Assembly (NCBI RefSeq): GCF_022965805.1
Contig: NC_133101.1
Coordinates: 46,580,342-46,644,341 of the forward strand
Direction of reading: 5' to 3'
Source of the DNA: Primulina eburnea
Taxonomy: Eukaryota; Streptophyta; Magnoliopsida; Lamiales; Gesneriaceae
DNA length: 64,000 nt
In this document: positions 21,981 through 32,235 of the stretch, piece after piece
How the letters are laid out: each line of letters begins with the position of its first letter
How positions within the stretch are numbered: the first letter of the stretch is position 1
Notes under the pieces: model-generated
What the model was told of the DNA's origin: nothing
Seen by the model: the letters and a program-made list of their open reading frames with translations, nothing else
Databases searched by the model: none
Program-made: the position numbers and the translations under genes

Positions 21981-23019
21981 TGTTGGAAACTAAATTTCAA
22001 TGATTTGACAAACTAAGCATCGAACTTATTGGAATAACTGATCAAAGGCAAATGAGCTTAACTGACTAAAATCTTACAACTGTTAGTTGTCATTAGCTGA
22101 AGATTAATGCGTACCAGCTAAAACTTATCTACGTCAAACTAATCAGTTGGAAATTGATCAGTTGAAGCAGAATCTAACTGACTGATTAGTTGAAACAATC
22201 AGTTACGATTTTTCCAGCAAAGTATCTTTCAGCTGATCTCACAGTTATACAAGTCATTAGTTGAGAACGACAACCGACAAATAGTACAACAGAATGCAAA
22301 TAGTAGTGGAACGCCGCATTTCAGAAATTGCAGTGTACGAATGTTAGAGAATATTGACGTGGCAATCAACGGATATAAAGATTCAAATGTTATTTAATAT
22401 TACCATTGAGAGGGAAGCCTTTAAATAGGTGAAGAAGGCAGCTGAGAAGAACTCGAACTACTATTCTATTCAAGCTTGCTGTTACTCTGTTAAAATCACC
22501 ACTCATATTCGAATATCAAGAGCTCACTCTTATCAGATATATCAGTAGCAATCAAGGCTAGACTTACGAGCTAGCTAGCAATTTGAAATCTTTGTTAGAT
22601 TTATTCAGTTGTGTTATATTCAGTCACGCACTGTAAAATTTATTGTGAACTAAGAGTTTCAGTTTGGCAATGTTAAGTCCAAACTGAAGTGGGTTAGTAC
22701 AACGTTTGTATTCGATCAAAGTCTTATAGTGAAAATCCTATCTTCGTGATAGAAGGGGTGACATAGGAGTTATGATATTCTCCGAACGTCCAGAAACAAA
22801 TCATGGCATTTTATTTCAGTTACTATCAGTTATTCTATCTTTCAGTCAATTTACTTCCGCAACTCTTTTTCATTTAAACTGATTGTTATCGACTGACGAG
22901 ATACCGAGTGTCAGTTTGTCACTAAACTGAACCCAATCTTTGAAAAGAATATATTATCTGTGAGTCTTTATCCAACCCCCCTCTTCTAAATACTTATCAC
23001 CTACTAACCGATCCTTTCA
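21981..23019 (+). repeat. COP1 3' LTR
   Basis: 1039 bp, TGTTGGAAAC to CCTTTCA. It pairs by similarity with the COP2 LTR (same order: AACTG/CAGTT-rich U3, CCTTTAAATAGG TATA-like site near 22430, then GGGGTGACATAGGAGT near the end). The sequence right of it (from GTATA, 23020) is LTR-A. Confidence 0.85.
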
Positions 23020-25018
23020 GTATACATTTTCTTTTAATTGAATTCAGTTCATTAGTTGTGACTTTCATATCAGCTCTATTCTATGGATCCATCTACGTAT
23101 AACCACGATACCGGGAGGCGGGAACATCTGCGACAGCATTACCCATCTACTGGGCCTTGGCCTCAAATCATCGTATCTCATGTCATTGTATACGTATACA
23201 TCGTCACAACCAATTCTAATCCTTCAAATACATCATCATATTCACCACCTAATAAAAACATGCATATACATAACTTTTTCCTTAAAACCAGTCATGCACC
23301 ATATTTATCATAATTTCATAAAAATCATAAATGTGATGCGTAAAATTTAAAACATGATAACATGTGATCAGGGCGCTGCCAGGACTAAAATCTCACCCCG
23401 AGTGCAAAATGATCATTTTGCCCCTAGAAAACCAAAATGACCATTTTACCCCCGGACCTCTATATTTCGACCCGAATCTTACCAAACTCCTTAAAACATC
23501 CCAAAATATATTTAAAAATAATTTTAGACGTATACTCGAGCCCGCTTAAAAAATTAACCAATTCGTTTTAAAACTTGGACCAGGGTCTCGGTTTTAACCC
23601 GAATCGACCCGAACTTTAACCAAATCAATCCTAACTTAAACCATGCCTAAAATACACCTACCAGCCTCTAAACTACATTTTCCAGCCCACAAAAACCCAC
23701 GGGAATGAGGCCACAAGCTGCAGGAATTACCAGCAAGTGCCAAGCTCGAAGACCGTAATGTACAAAACTCACACTATATCCATCCTAGACCAACCCATCG
23801 AGGATCAGCCCTGAACCAGCTATTGCTAGCTCTTGAACAGACCTTAATTGACCTATTTGAACCAAGCCTACATCCCCATGCAACCCAACCAACGTGCCCG
23901 AATGCTAGCTCCAACCAACGCACACCCGCGTGCACACAAGCTCTCAAGCCTTCGATCCTACCCTAAACTTAGACAGCCTCGTTCCAGCCACTATGGGCCA
24001 AGATTTGGACCCTCCAGGTCCTGCATCACAGCCTGACCAGCCCCTTGCATGGCTGTCTCAACCCCTAAGCCGAATCTCGCCCTATCTCCCTTCCACAAGC
24101 TAGACCCGATTGATTCATCCCTTAGCCATGGTTCAACTTGCACTCGACCCTCCTACATCCTAAGTCCCGACGTGTACAGTCCTCTTGCATCATAAAATTA
24201 ACTTCCCCTTGCACATAAATATGAAAACGTGAGCTTAAATCAAAACAATGCAAGTTCCATGACAAGTTTGTAACAAAAACACAACCACGAGAAAGATCCT
24301 TTAATATTCGAGCACACACATAAATTCCAGCATATTATTGGCGTGAATGAAGAGAAAATTGAAGATACAAGCGTGCCTTGATGTGTTTTACGCAAGAAGG
24401 TCGAAGAAACGAGCGTCAGGGAAGTGCCAGAGGAGCGTGGAATGAATTAATCTTGAAGCTATGAGGAGGACCGAGACTTGACCGCTGAAATCTTATAAAA
24501 TCTGCTGCAAAAATCATCTGAAGGCTGTTGGAGTGTGGGGTGGGCGGCTGAATGAGGGGTACTTAGGTTTATGGTTTAGTTTAATAATAATTAAGTTACT
24601 AATGGGCCCTAATTAAAATTTTAAAAAGATTAAAAGGGTTTGAGCCTATTAAACATTAAAATAAACACATCAAGCCCAAAAGCACTCCCGACAAATGTTA
24701 CGTTTTTGAAAATATTGTCCGAGCCCTCAAACATTTCCCCGAAAAATACACTTAAAAAACCTAATATAAATAAATAAAAATAAAACATGTAATTAAAATA
24801 ATTTTCCTGATATTTCCCCGGTCTACATTCCTCGTTCGAGCGCGAAATGCAACTTAAATTCTTAATGCATGAACTTTAAATAAACAATGGCTTAAAACAC
24901 AAATTAATGCAATAAACATGCATTTAATGCTTTGAAAAAGTTTAATAAAATACCCAAGAAATTTAATAACTTGCATGAATTTGATTTACGTGGGCCTACA
25001 AATTTTCGGGACGTTACA
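23020..25018 (-). repeat. LTR-A (3' LTR of GYP1, left part missing)
   Basis: Homologous to 27590-30158. It starts abruptly at the COP1 LTR border and ends TTACA, which is the minus-strand start TGTAA. It contains the AAAATGAYCATTTT palindrome block near 23408-23455. The region equivalent to 27240-27585 of LTR-B is missing, as expected if COP1 inserted here. Confidence 0.8.
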
Positions 25019-25033
25019 TTATATCCCCTTTAA
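25019..25033 (-). other. Candidate polypurine tract of GYP1
   Basis: The minus strand reads TTAAAGGGGATATAA directly before the LTR start TGTAACG. Confidence 0.65.
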
Positions 25034-25075
25034 ATTGAATTTCCTCCCCGAAATTCGATTATCCTCGATAATCAA

Positions 25076-25143
25076 AAAGTTTAGACTCTTAATTCTAGTA
25101 TCCCGCGCTAAAGTTTAGACTCTTAATTCTAGTATCCCGCGCT
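25076..25143. repeat. Perfect 34-bp tandem duplication
   Basis: Two identical copies (25076-25109 and 25110-25143) beginning AAAGTTTAGACTC and ending TATCCCGCGCT. Confidence 0.95.
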
Positions 25144-26539
25144 ACTCTGGTAAAATAAATATTAAGCTGTCCTTATGTCTCCTCAATCCTAATTAAATTG
25201 CCGACCAAAATCTTCGTTTGCAAATCGCAATTTAAAGCGTCTCAGGGAGACTTAGTTCTATTCTATTAAGACCTCAAATTTGAATTATCTCGCAATTCCT
25301 CATACTAGAGTTGAATGTCCAAACTTATAACACCTTACTTTTCTTATACTATACTCATAATGTTCATAGTCCTATTACATTAGCATTTAGGCAGTTCAAC
25401 TTCGGAAACCTTAGCCCCAAAATTTACTGACCGACTTCTATTATCGGTGATACACTTAAAAGTTAAACCTTATCTCAACCCCATAACAAAATTAGCCTAA
25501 GATCCTTGAATCAAATCTTTATCTTACGGCATCAAACTTACATAAATTAACTGTTTACAAATATATTCCAAATATAAAATTGTTTCAAATCTTATAATTC
25601 GGGTAGCGTTAATCTATAAGACCCTAGGACTTTCTTTTTTGGAACGAATATCGCATTCTTACGTATTCTTAATGCTTAATTACTTCTAGCGTATAAAACT
25701 TAATAAGTTATCCCATGGTACTCTTAGACTGACTCTAATAAATCAACTTCGCTTATAACCCATAGAGTTCTAGAATCCCTAGGTCAAGATTTTAGATTTC
25801 TTACTCGATAAAAACATTAATATTCGTTCATTGACAACCTATGTTGAACACAACTAATTCCATTTTGTTTTTGTTTTTACCCAAAATTTTCGTATAAACA
25901 CTATTTCATAAACTTGAAATTCAAACTTACACAACTCAAATATTTTTGGATAACATAATTCCAACACACATATTCACTTATTCTCAAGTTTCTTAAAGAC
26001 TTACAAAAATTTCTCAAGACAAGGTGTCTACCTTAATTCTTACATGCATCTATCAAGCAACCCAACCCTCAATCATAACCAACTTTCTAAAAAAATCAAA
26101 TTCCAACAAAGGCATTGTCCTAACTGTTAAGATCATGACTAAAACTTATGACATATAAACTTAAATTCCCAAAAATTTGCTAACTCAATGTCTACTCTCA
26201 TAACTTAGCTAACCGATTCACTTTAACTTAAATTGTCATCACTCTAATTTCTATTTTTCTTCAAAAGTAATCTAGTTTGTCTTTAATTTCGTAAATTCCA
26301 AAATTACCCATAAATTGTTGACGTTCTTAATTCCATTTTATAGGTTTTCCGTAACATATAGTTCAATACATTAAGCTTATCAATTCCCAAAATCAATTCT
26401 CATAACAAACCTCACCTTTATATCAATACTTAAAATCCCATATTATACATTTTATACTTCTTAAGACCGTTGTAGTCCTCGAATCATTATTCTTTATATG
26501 AAATTCTCAAAAATTAACCCAAGTGTTCCTTAAAGGTTT

Positions 26540-26830
26540 CGAACTTAATCCTCAAGAATTTCCGAAATTTGCAATTTGGCCCTCATTGTTCTCAAAATTA
26601 CATTTTGGCCCTAAAACTCTTCGAAATTTGCATTTTTTCACCATAAAATTTTCAATTTTTGCCTCATTAAACCATAAAATTCTCGAAACTCATAATTTAA
26701 TCCCAAAATTCGGTACATTTGAAATTTGTCCCTTAGAATTTTATTTTTTCACGTAGGTTCTCAAATTTTTGGTTATTAAACTTTGGTCCTTAAAATTCTC
26801 AATTCATGCTTTTCAATCCTTAAATCCAAC
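26540..26830. repeat. Degenerate short repeats
   Basis: Phrases such as AAATTTGCA, TTTGGCCCT and AAAATTCTC recur every 30-45 bases with many changes. They look like an eroded tandem array, typical of gypsy-like plant repeats. Confidence 0.6.
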
Positions 26831-26959
26831 TTGGTAGAGCACGCATCCTAAATAAATTCTACGTTTTTATACTTCCAAATATCTTCGTAGTCTTCGAATA
26901 ATTAATCCTTACATGGAATCCTAAAATTAACTCAGCTAGCAATTAACCACGAACCATCA

Positions 26960-27012
26960 GTAATATATATATGTATATATATGTGTGTGTGTGTGTGTGT
27001 ACATATATATAT

Positions 27013-27074
<62 letters not shown>

Positions 27075-27075
27075 T
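26960..27075. repeat. TA/TG microsatellite
   Basis: A compound (TA)n, (TG)n, (TA)n tract of about 115 bp with few interruptions. Confidence 0.97.
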
Positions 27076-27239
27076 AAAGCTCACATTTTTGAAATAACAT
27101 TTAAAAGTTTCGCATGCGTGCGCTCTACAAAAAAATATAAATTTAAAAATGATCTTAAATATTTGATAATAAAAATAATGCAGTTTAGAATAACCAAACT
27201 CATCCCAAAATTAAACGTAAACATAAAAAAATAAAACTC

Positions 27240-30158
27240 ATGAAATCACCAATGTATAAAAATATTCATATCATCTCAAATCTCATAAATCATAATGCGG
27301 AAAACATGTGGTCCTCTAGTCGTGTCACCCCACCAGGTCTGCCTACTCAAAGTTCCACACCTCCAGTCCCATCAACATTAAGCTCACCTGCATCATACAT
27401 GCCTATTGAGTCTAAAGACTAAACACACCTGTGCCAGAAATAACAAGTACATGTACACGACACACAACAGTGAAAAATACCGTACTCAACATATATTTTT
27501 TGAACTTAAAAGCATGAACATAAACGTGTCGTATAAAATCATATCGTGTCAAAACATGTCACCTCATATCATCATATACGTATACATTTTCTATTTAATT
27601 GAATTCAATTCATTAGTTGTCTTTCGTACCAGCTCTATTCGATGGATCCATCTACGTATAACCACAGTACCGGGTGGCAGGGACATCAGCGACAACATTA
27701 CCTGTCCATTGAGCCTTGGCCTCAGCTCATCATATCTCATCTCATCGTATACATATACATCATCAGTCACAACCAATTCTCATCCTTCAAAAATATCATC
27801 ATATTCACTACTTAATAAAAACATGCATATACGTAACTTTTTTCTTAAAACCAAGCATGCGTCGTATTTATTATAATTTCATAAAATTCATTAACATGAT
27901 GCGTAAACATTTAAAACATGATAAAATGTGCTCAGGGCGCTGCTAGAACTAAAATCTCATTCCATGTGCAAAATGACCCTTTTGCCCCTGGAAACCCAAA
28001 ATGACCATTTTAACCCCGGACCTCTAAATTTCGACCCAAAGCTGACCAAACTCCTTAAAACATCCCAAAACATATTTAAAATTATTTCTTAGACGTACAC
28101 TCGAGCCTGTTTAAAAAATTAACTGATTCGTTTCAAAACGTGGACCGAGGTTCCGGTTTTAAACCGAATCGACCCGAACTTTAACCAAATTAATCCAAAC
28201 TGAAACCATGCCTAAAATACATCCTACCAGCCTCTATTTTACATTTTCAAGCCCACTAAAGCCCACGGGAATGAGGCTGGAATTCCAGCAAGTGCCAAGC
28301 TCGAAGACCGTAATGTACCAAACTCACACTATATCCATCCTAGACCAACCCATCGAGGAGCAGCCCTGAACCAGCCACTCCTAGCCCTGGAACAGACCCT
28401 AATGGACCTATTTGAACCAAGCCTACAGCCCCATGCAACCCAACCAACGTGCCCGAATGCTAGCTCCAACCAAAGAACACCCGCGTGCACACAAGCTCTC
28501 AAGCCTTCGATCCTACCCTAGACTTAGACAGCCTCGTTCCAGCCACTATGGGCCATGATTTGGACCCTACAGGGTGGCATCACAGCCCCGACCAGCCCCT
28601 TGCATGGCCGTCTCAACCCCTAAGCCGAATCTCGCCCTATCTCCCTTCCACAAGAAAGACCCGATCGATTCATCCCTTAGCCATGGTTCAACTTGCACTC
28701 GACCCTCCTACATCCTAAGTCCCGATGTGGCTAGTCCTCTTGCATCATAAAATTAACAGCCCCTTGCACATAAATATGAAAAACTGAGCTTAAATCAAAA
28801 CAATGTAAGTTCCATGACAAGTTTGTAACAAAAACACAACCACGAGAAAGATCCTTTAATTTTCGTGTGCACACATAAATTCCAGCATATTGTTTGCGTG
28901 AACGAAGAGAAAATTGAAGATACAAGCATGCCTTGATGTGTTTTACGCAAGAAGGTCGAAGAAACGAGCGTCAGGGAAGCGCGAGAGGAGCGAGAAATGA
29001 ATTAATCTTGAAGGTATGAGGAGGATCGAGACTTGGATGCTGAAAGCTTATAAAATCTGTCGCGAAACTCACATGAAGGCTGTTGGAGAGTGGGGCGGGC
29101 GGCTGAATGAGGGGTAATTAGGTTTAGGGTTTAGTTTAAATAATATTAAGTTACTAATGGGCCCTAATTAAAAGTTTAAATTGATTAAAAGGCTTTTGAG
29201 CCCATTAAACATTAAAATAAACCCATCAAGCCAAAAAGCACTCCCAAAAAATGTTACGTTTTTGAAAATATTGTTCGAGTCCTAAAAAAGTCCCCTGATT
29301 CAATGAAATTTACGTGCCGATTATATATATGCTCAGTCTCCTACAGGTACCCAAGAGGTGAATCGGAAGCAGAAGAGGCGGCCCTCGTGCATACGTGGTC
29401 CGGGGCTAGTATGTTACCATTAACTAGCGCTACTGAAAGCCTTTTTTTAGGTCGTCGAATCTAATAAGGTAGGTGTAAGCCCCGAAAGCTTTTGGTACTT
29501 CGGTCAAGAGTGACAGAGAGGATCAAAGTATCGCCCAAAGGTGCTCATTGAGCCGGTCACCGTTGGCAAAAAGCTCAAGAGATCTATTGGAAGGTGTACA
29601 GGGTTGACATAGAAAGTAAGATAACCCTTCCATCGTGTTTTGCCGGCAGTTTCTTTCGGATGCCCTATAGTAGCTCTATCAAGTCCTTTAAAGCCCCTTA
29701 AGAGGTCCATAAGGTAGTAGCTCCTCTATACCATTAGGTATAGTTAAAGTCGAGCTGTTCTATTCCTTCCTTTGTCCGGAATAGCAGCTCGTTGCACGAG
29801 GCCTTTAGACTAAAAGAAGACCCGGCTCTAAGTTGTTCAAGAATAGTGGCGGGTAAAAATACCCAAAAAAGTCCAATTCTTGAAAAATACACTTAAAAAA
29901 ACCTAATATTGATAAATAAAAATTAAACATGTAATTAAAATAATTTTTCTGATATTTCCCCTGTCTCTGTTCCTCGTTCGAGCATGAAATGCAACTTCAA
30001 TTCTTAATGCATGAACTTTAAATAAACCATTACTTAAAAAACAAATTAATGTTTAAACATGCATTTAATGCTTCAAAATAGTTTAATAAAATACCTAAGA
30101 AATTTAATAACTTGCATGCATGTGGTTTATGTGGCCCTTCAAATTTTAGGGAATTACA
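27240..30158 (-). repeat. LTR-B (5' LTR of GYP1) with internal organelle-like insertion
   Basis: Collinear with LTR-A and, more distantly, LTR-C. The right end GAATTACA is the minus-strand start TGTAATTC. The left border near 27240 is approximate. Its length is inflated by about 0.5 kb of foreign DNA at 29331-29845. Confidence 0.75.
29331..29845. other. Organelle-like (probably mitochondrial) DNA insertion in LTR-B
   Basis: LTR-C continues directly from its equivalent of 29320 to its equivalent of 29848, so these roughly 515 bases are extra in LTR-B. Their base composition is more balanced than the AT-rich LTR, and the wording (for example GTCCGGAATAGCAGCTCG, GAAGACCCGGCTC) looks to me like plant mitochondrial intergenic DNA. 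No complete gene is seen. LTR-A lacks both the insert and some surrounding bases. Confidence 0.55.
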
Positions 30159-30160
30159 TT

Positions 30161-31109
30161 TTACTTGTACAAATATAAGCTGATGATATTATTTTTGGGT
30201 CAACTAAACCCAAATTATGTGAGAGGTTTTCTAAGATAATGCAGGATAAGTTCGAGATAAGCATGATGGGTGAACTGGCGCTCTTTATTGGTCTACAAGT
30301 GAAGCAACTGGAAACTTGTATCTTTATCAGTCAGAACAAATACACGAAGGAACTGCTGAAGAAATTTGGCATAAGCTGCAAATACTCCCATGAGCTCATC
30401 AATTAAATTAGATAAAGATGAAGGGGAAATATCAGTTAATAGGACACTCTACAGAGGTTTAATAGGCTCTTTACTTTGCCTAACTGTCAGCCGTCCTGAT
30501 ATTATATTTGTTGTTTGCATGTGTGCTAGATTTCAGGTAGATCCTAAACGATCGCATTTTTTATCTGCCAAACGCTTATTGAAATATCTTAAAGGCACAC
30601 AAAATTTCGGTTTATGGTATGCTAAGGACTCGTCTTTCAATTTAGTTGGGTATTCAGAAGTATATTATACAGTATGTAAGCTTGATCGTAAAAGCACCAG
30701 TGAATCATGTCAGTTTCTAAGAGACAGACTGATATCTTGGTTCAGCAAGAAGCAAACATCTATAGCAACTTCCACAATTGAAGCAGAATATTTTGCTGTT
30801 GGAAGCTGCTGCGCTCAACTACTCTAGATTCAACAACAACTGAAAGACTATGGAGTCATAGCAGAAGAATCGCCAATATTTTGTGATAATACAAGCACAA
30901 TTGCGATTACATATAATCCAGTTCTTCACTCCAAGACCAAACACATTGATGTCAGACATCACTTCATTAGAGACCATGCTCTAAAGAAAGCAATCAAGCT
31001 GGAGTACATACCAACTGATCAACAAGCAGCTGACATCTTCACCAAGTCATTATCCGAGACTAAGTTTTGTCACTTTCGCAATATTATTAATTTAATTGAT
31101 TTGTCTTAA
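30161..31109 (+). pseudogene. COP2 pol: end of reverse transcriptase and RNase H
   Basis: Opens at the RT active-site region ADDIIFGSTKPKLC; the Tyr before it is a TAA stop. QDKFEISMMGELALFIGLQ and LYRGLIGSLLCLTVSRPDI follow. RNase H has KRLLKYLKGTQNFGLWY, KSTSESCQFL, TIEAEYFAVGSCCAQLL, FCDNTSTIAI, then HIDVRHHFIRD and the C-terminal DIFTKSL. A deletion near 30390 shifts the frame, and TAG 30825-30827 interrupts it once more. The order RT then RNase H at the 3' end of pol is that of Ty1/copia. Confidence 0.9.
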
Positions 31110-31257
31110 TTATATTATCTCTTGTCAATTAATATGGTTAGTCAGTTGTTATTAGTGAGATTGGAAAGAATATAGCAGTAAATTAAATAAATAAAAATGA
31201 ATTGGAATGGAAATTTTATTGATAATACATAGCTATTATTACACGGTTTTGTTCTAT

Positions 31258-31521
31258 TTATACTGCATTTAGCCTATCAGATAACCACAAGGACATTTCC
31301 TCGGAAATTCTCCTAAAATCTTCAGAAAAACGATATTCTCTAGTTCCTATACTCCTTGTTAAGGATAAGGAAATAGAGACCCCATCAGTCACAAGGTCTG
31401 AAGTGTGAATGACATCAAAACGCTTTTTATATTTGACTCCAGTTGCCTTATGTTCATCAGTGGCAAATAATCCATCTCTTTTAATAATCTGTAAGTCATG
31501 TATCTTCGTCCAGGTGGACAT
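31258..31521 (-). CDS. COP2 antisense small ORF
   Basis: 87 codons on the minus strand from MSTWTKIHDLQII to SDRLNAV. It lies between the end of pol and the sense ORF. A second short antisense frame starts farther upstream at 31622 (MDISISSRRPN). The TATA box on the minus strand (31678-31686) is in the same setting as in COP1. I see no clear residue-level similarity to the COP1 antisense ORF, so coding is uncertain and one or both may be chance frames downstream of a real antisense promoter. Confidence 0.35.
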   Translation of the reverse strand: MSTWTKIHDLQIIKRDGLFATDEHKATGVKYKKRFDVIHTSDLVTDGVSISLSLTRSIGTREYRFSEDFRRISEEMSLWLSDRLNAV

Positions 31522-31622
31522 ACTTTATCAAAGAGGAAGTTTTCAATATCTTACTTCCAAATCTCCACAAATGAAAGCCTTTCTGAAAGATTAGGCCTTC
31601 TGGAACTGATTGATATGTCCAT

Positions 31623-32235
31623 CTGTGCTTAACTGATATTATCTGCTTGAATATTCTGTATCTGATGAATTTGATCTTATTTATAGCCAGAACCTAACCG
31701 AAGAAACAAAAGAAGACGAAGAGACATCAGTCAACAAAATGAAATTTAAAATTATCCAGGATGAGATTCTCTTACTCTCATTTACTTATATGCACTTATT
31801 TAGGGGGAATGTCGATTCTAAATGGTTAACTGATAAGACAATCGTCAGTTGGTATTCAACTGTATTGATTCAATTTTCAACTGATCACTCAGTTACTAAC
31901 CTAACTATCTTATCGAATAGGTTAACTGATTATTCGATAAGTATTCCATATTAAGTGATGTGAATGTTAAAATTACGCATTTAATTAATGTCATTCTTTG
32001 AATAGTAATATGAAACGTGGCCCCACGTAGTCCATTAAACTTCTATTCACTTTTTCACCGCACGTACACACATTTTATTCAAATTTATCTTGGACTGACA
32101 CATGTCAAAAAATTTGAACAATCACAAACATAAGTAACTGTACCACCTCATTTTAGTTTTTTCACGAGCATTTCAATTTCTAGAACTCATCAAACACACA
32201 AAGTTCTTTTTTCTTCGCAGATATTCAAATCAGAA
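31623..32235. promoter_or_regulatory. COP2 divergent intergenic region
   Basis: Minus-strand TATA at 31678-31686 (CTATAAATA). A run of AACTGAT/CAGTT motifs (31825-31935) follows. The sense-side block CGCACGTACACACATTTTA aligns with 18882-18910 of COP1, as does CTTGGACTGACACATGT. The two flanks are better conserved between COP1 and COP2 than the middle. Confidence 0.45.

Larger units (their letters stand above)
18124..23019 (+). mobile_element. COP1: 3' part of a Ty1/copia-like element, cut by ATH1
   Basis: Only the post-pol region and the 3' LTR are in the window; the rest should lie left of ATH1, outside the window. The arrangement (antisense ORF, divergent promoter region, long sense ORF, PPT, LTR beginning TGTTG) matches COP2, where copia RT/RNase H precedes it. 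That match is my reason for calling COP1 copia. Confidence 0.78.
25034..27239. other. GYP1 internal region, AT-rich, no coding found
   Basis: No gag or pol motif on either strand and no clear PBS beside LTR-B. It holds a perfect 34-bp tandem duplication, a stretch of degenerate short repeats and a long TA/TG microsatellite, listed separately. Either all coding has decayed or the element was a large non-autonomous derivative. Confidence 0.6.
23020..30158 (-). mobile_element. GYP1: old non-coding gypsy-like element with LTR-A and LTR-B
   Basis: Two related LTRs in minus orientation (LTR-A 23020-25018, cut by COP1 on its left; LTR-B to 30158) enclose about 2.2 kb with no retroviral coding. Minus-strand LTR starts are TGTAACGTCCCG and TGTAATTCCC. 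A polypurine tract adjoins LTR-A. The LTRs differ at roughly one base in ten where I compared them, so this is old. The right border abuts COP2 RT codons, showing insertion into COP2. Confidence 0.72.

Noticed and set aside
26971..27234. ORF rich in Tyr and Ile
   Set aside because: It is a reading of the TA/TG microsatellite.
28485..28718. Pro/Ser-rich ORF in LTR-B
   Set aside because: Lies within LTR sequence, is broken in LTR-A, and shows no domain.
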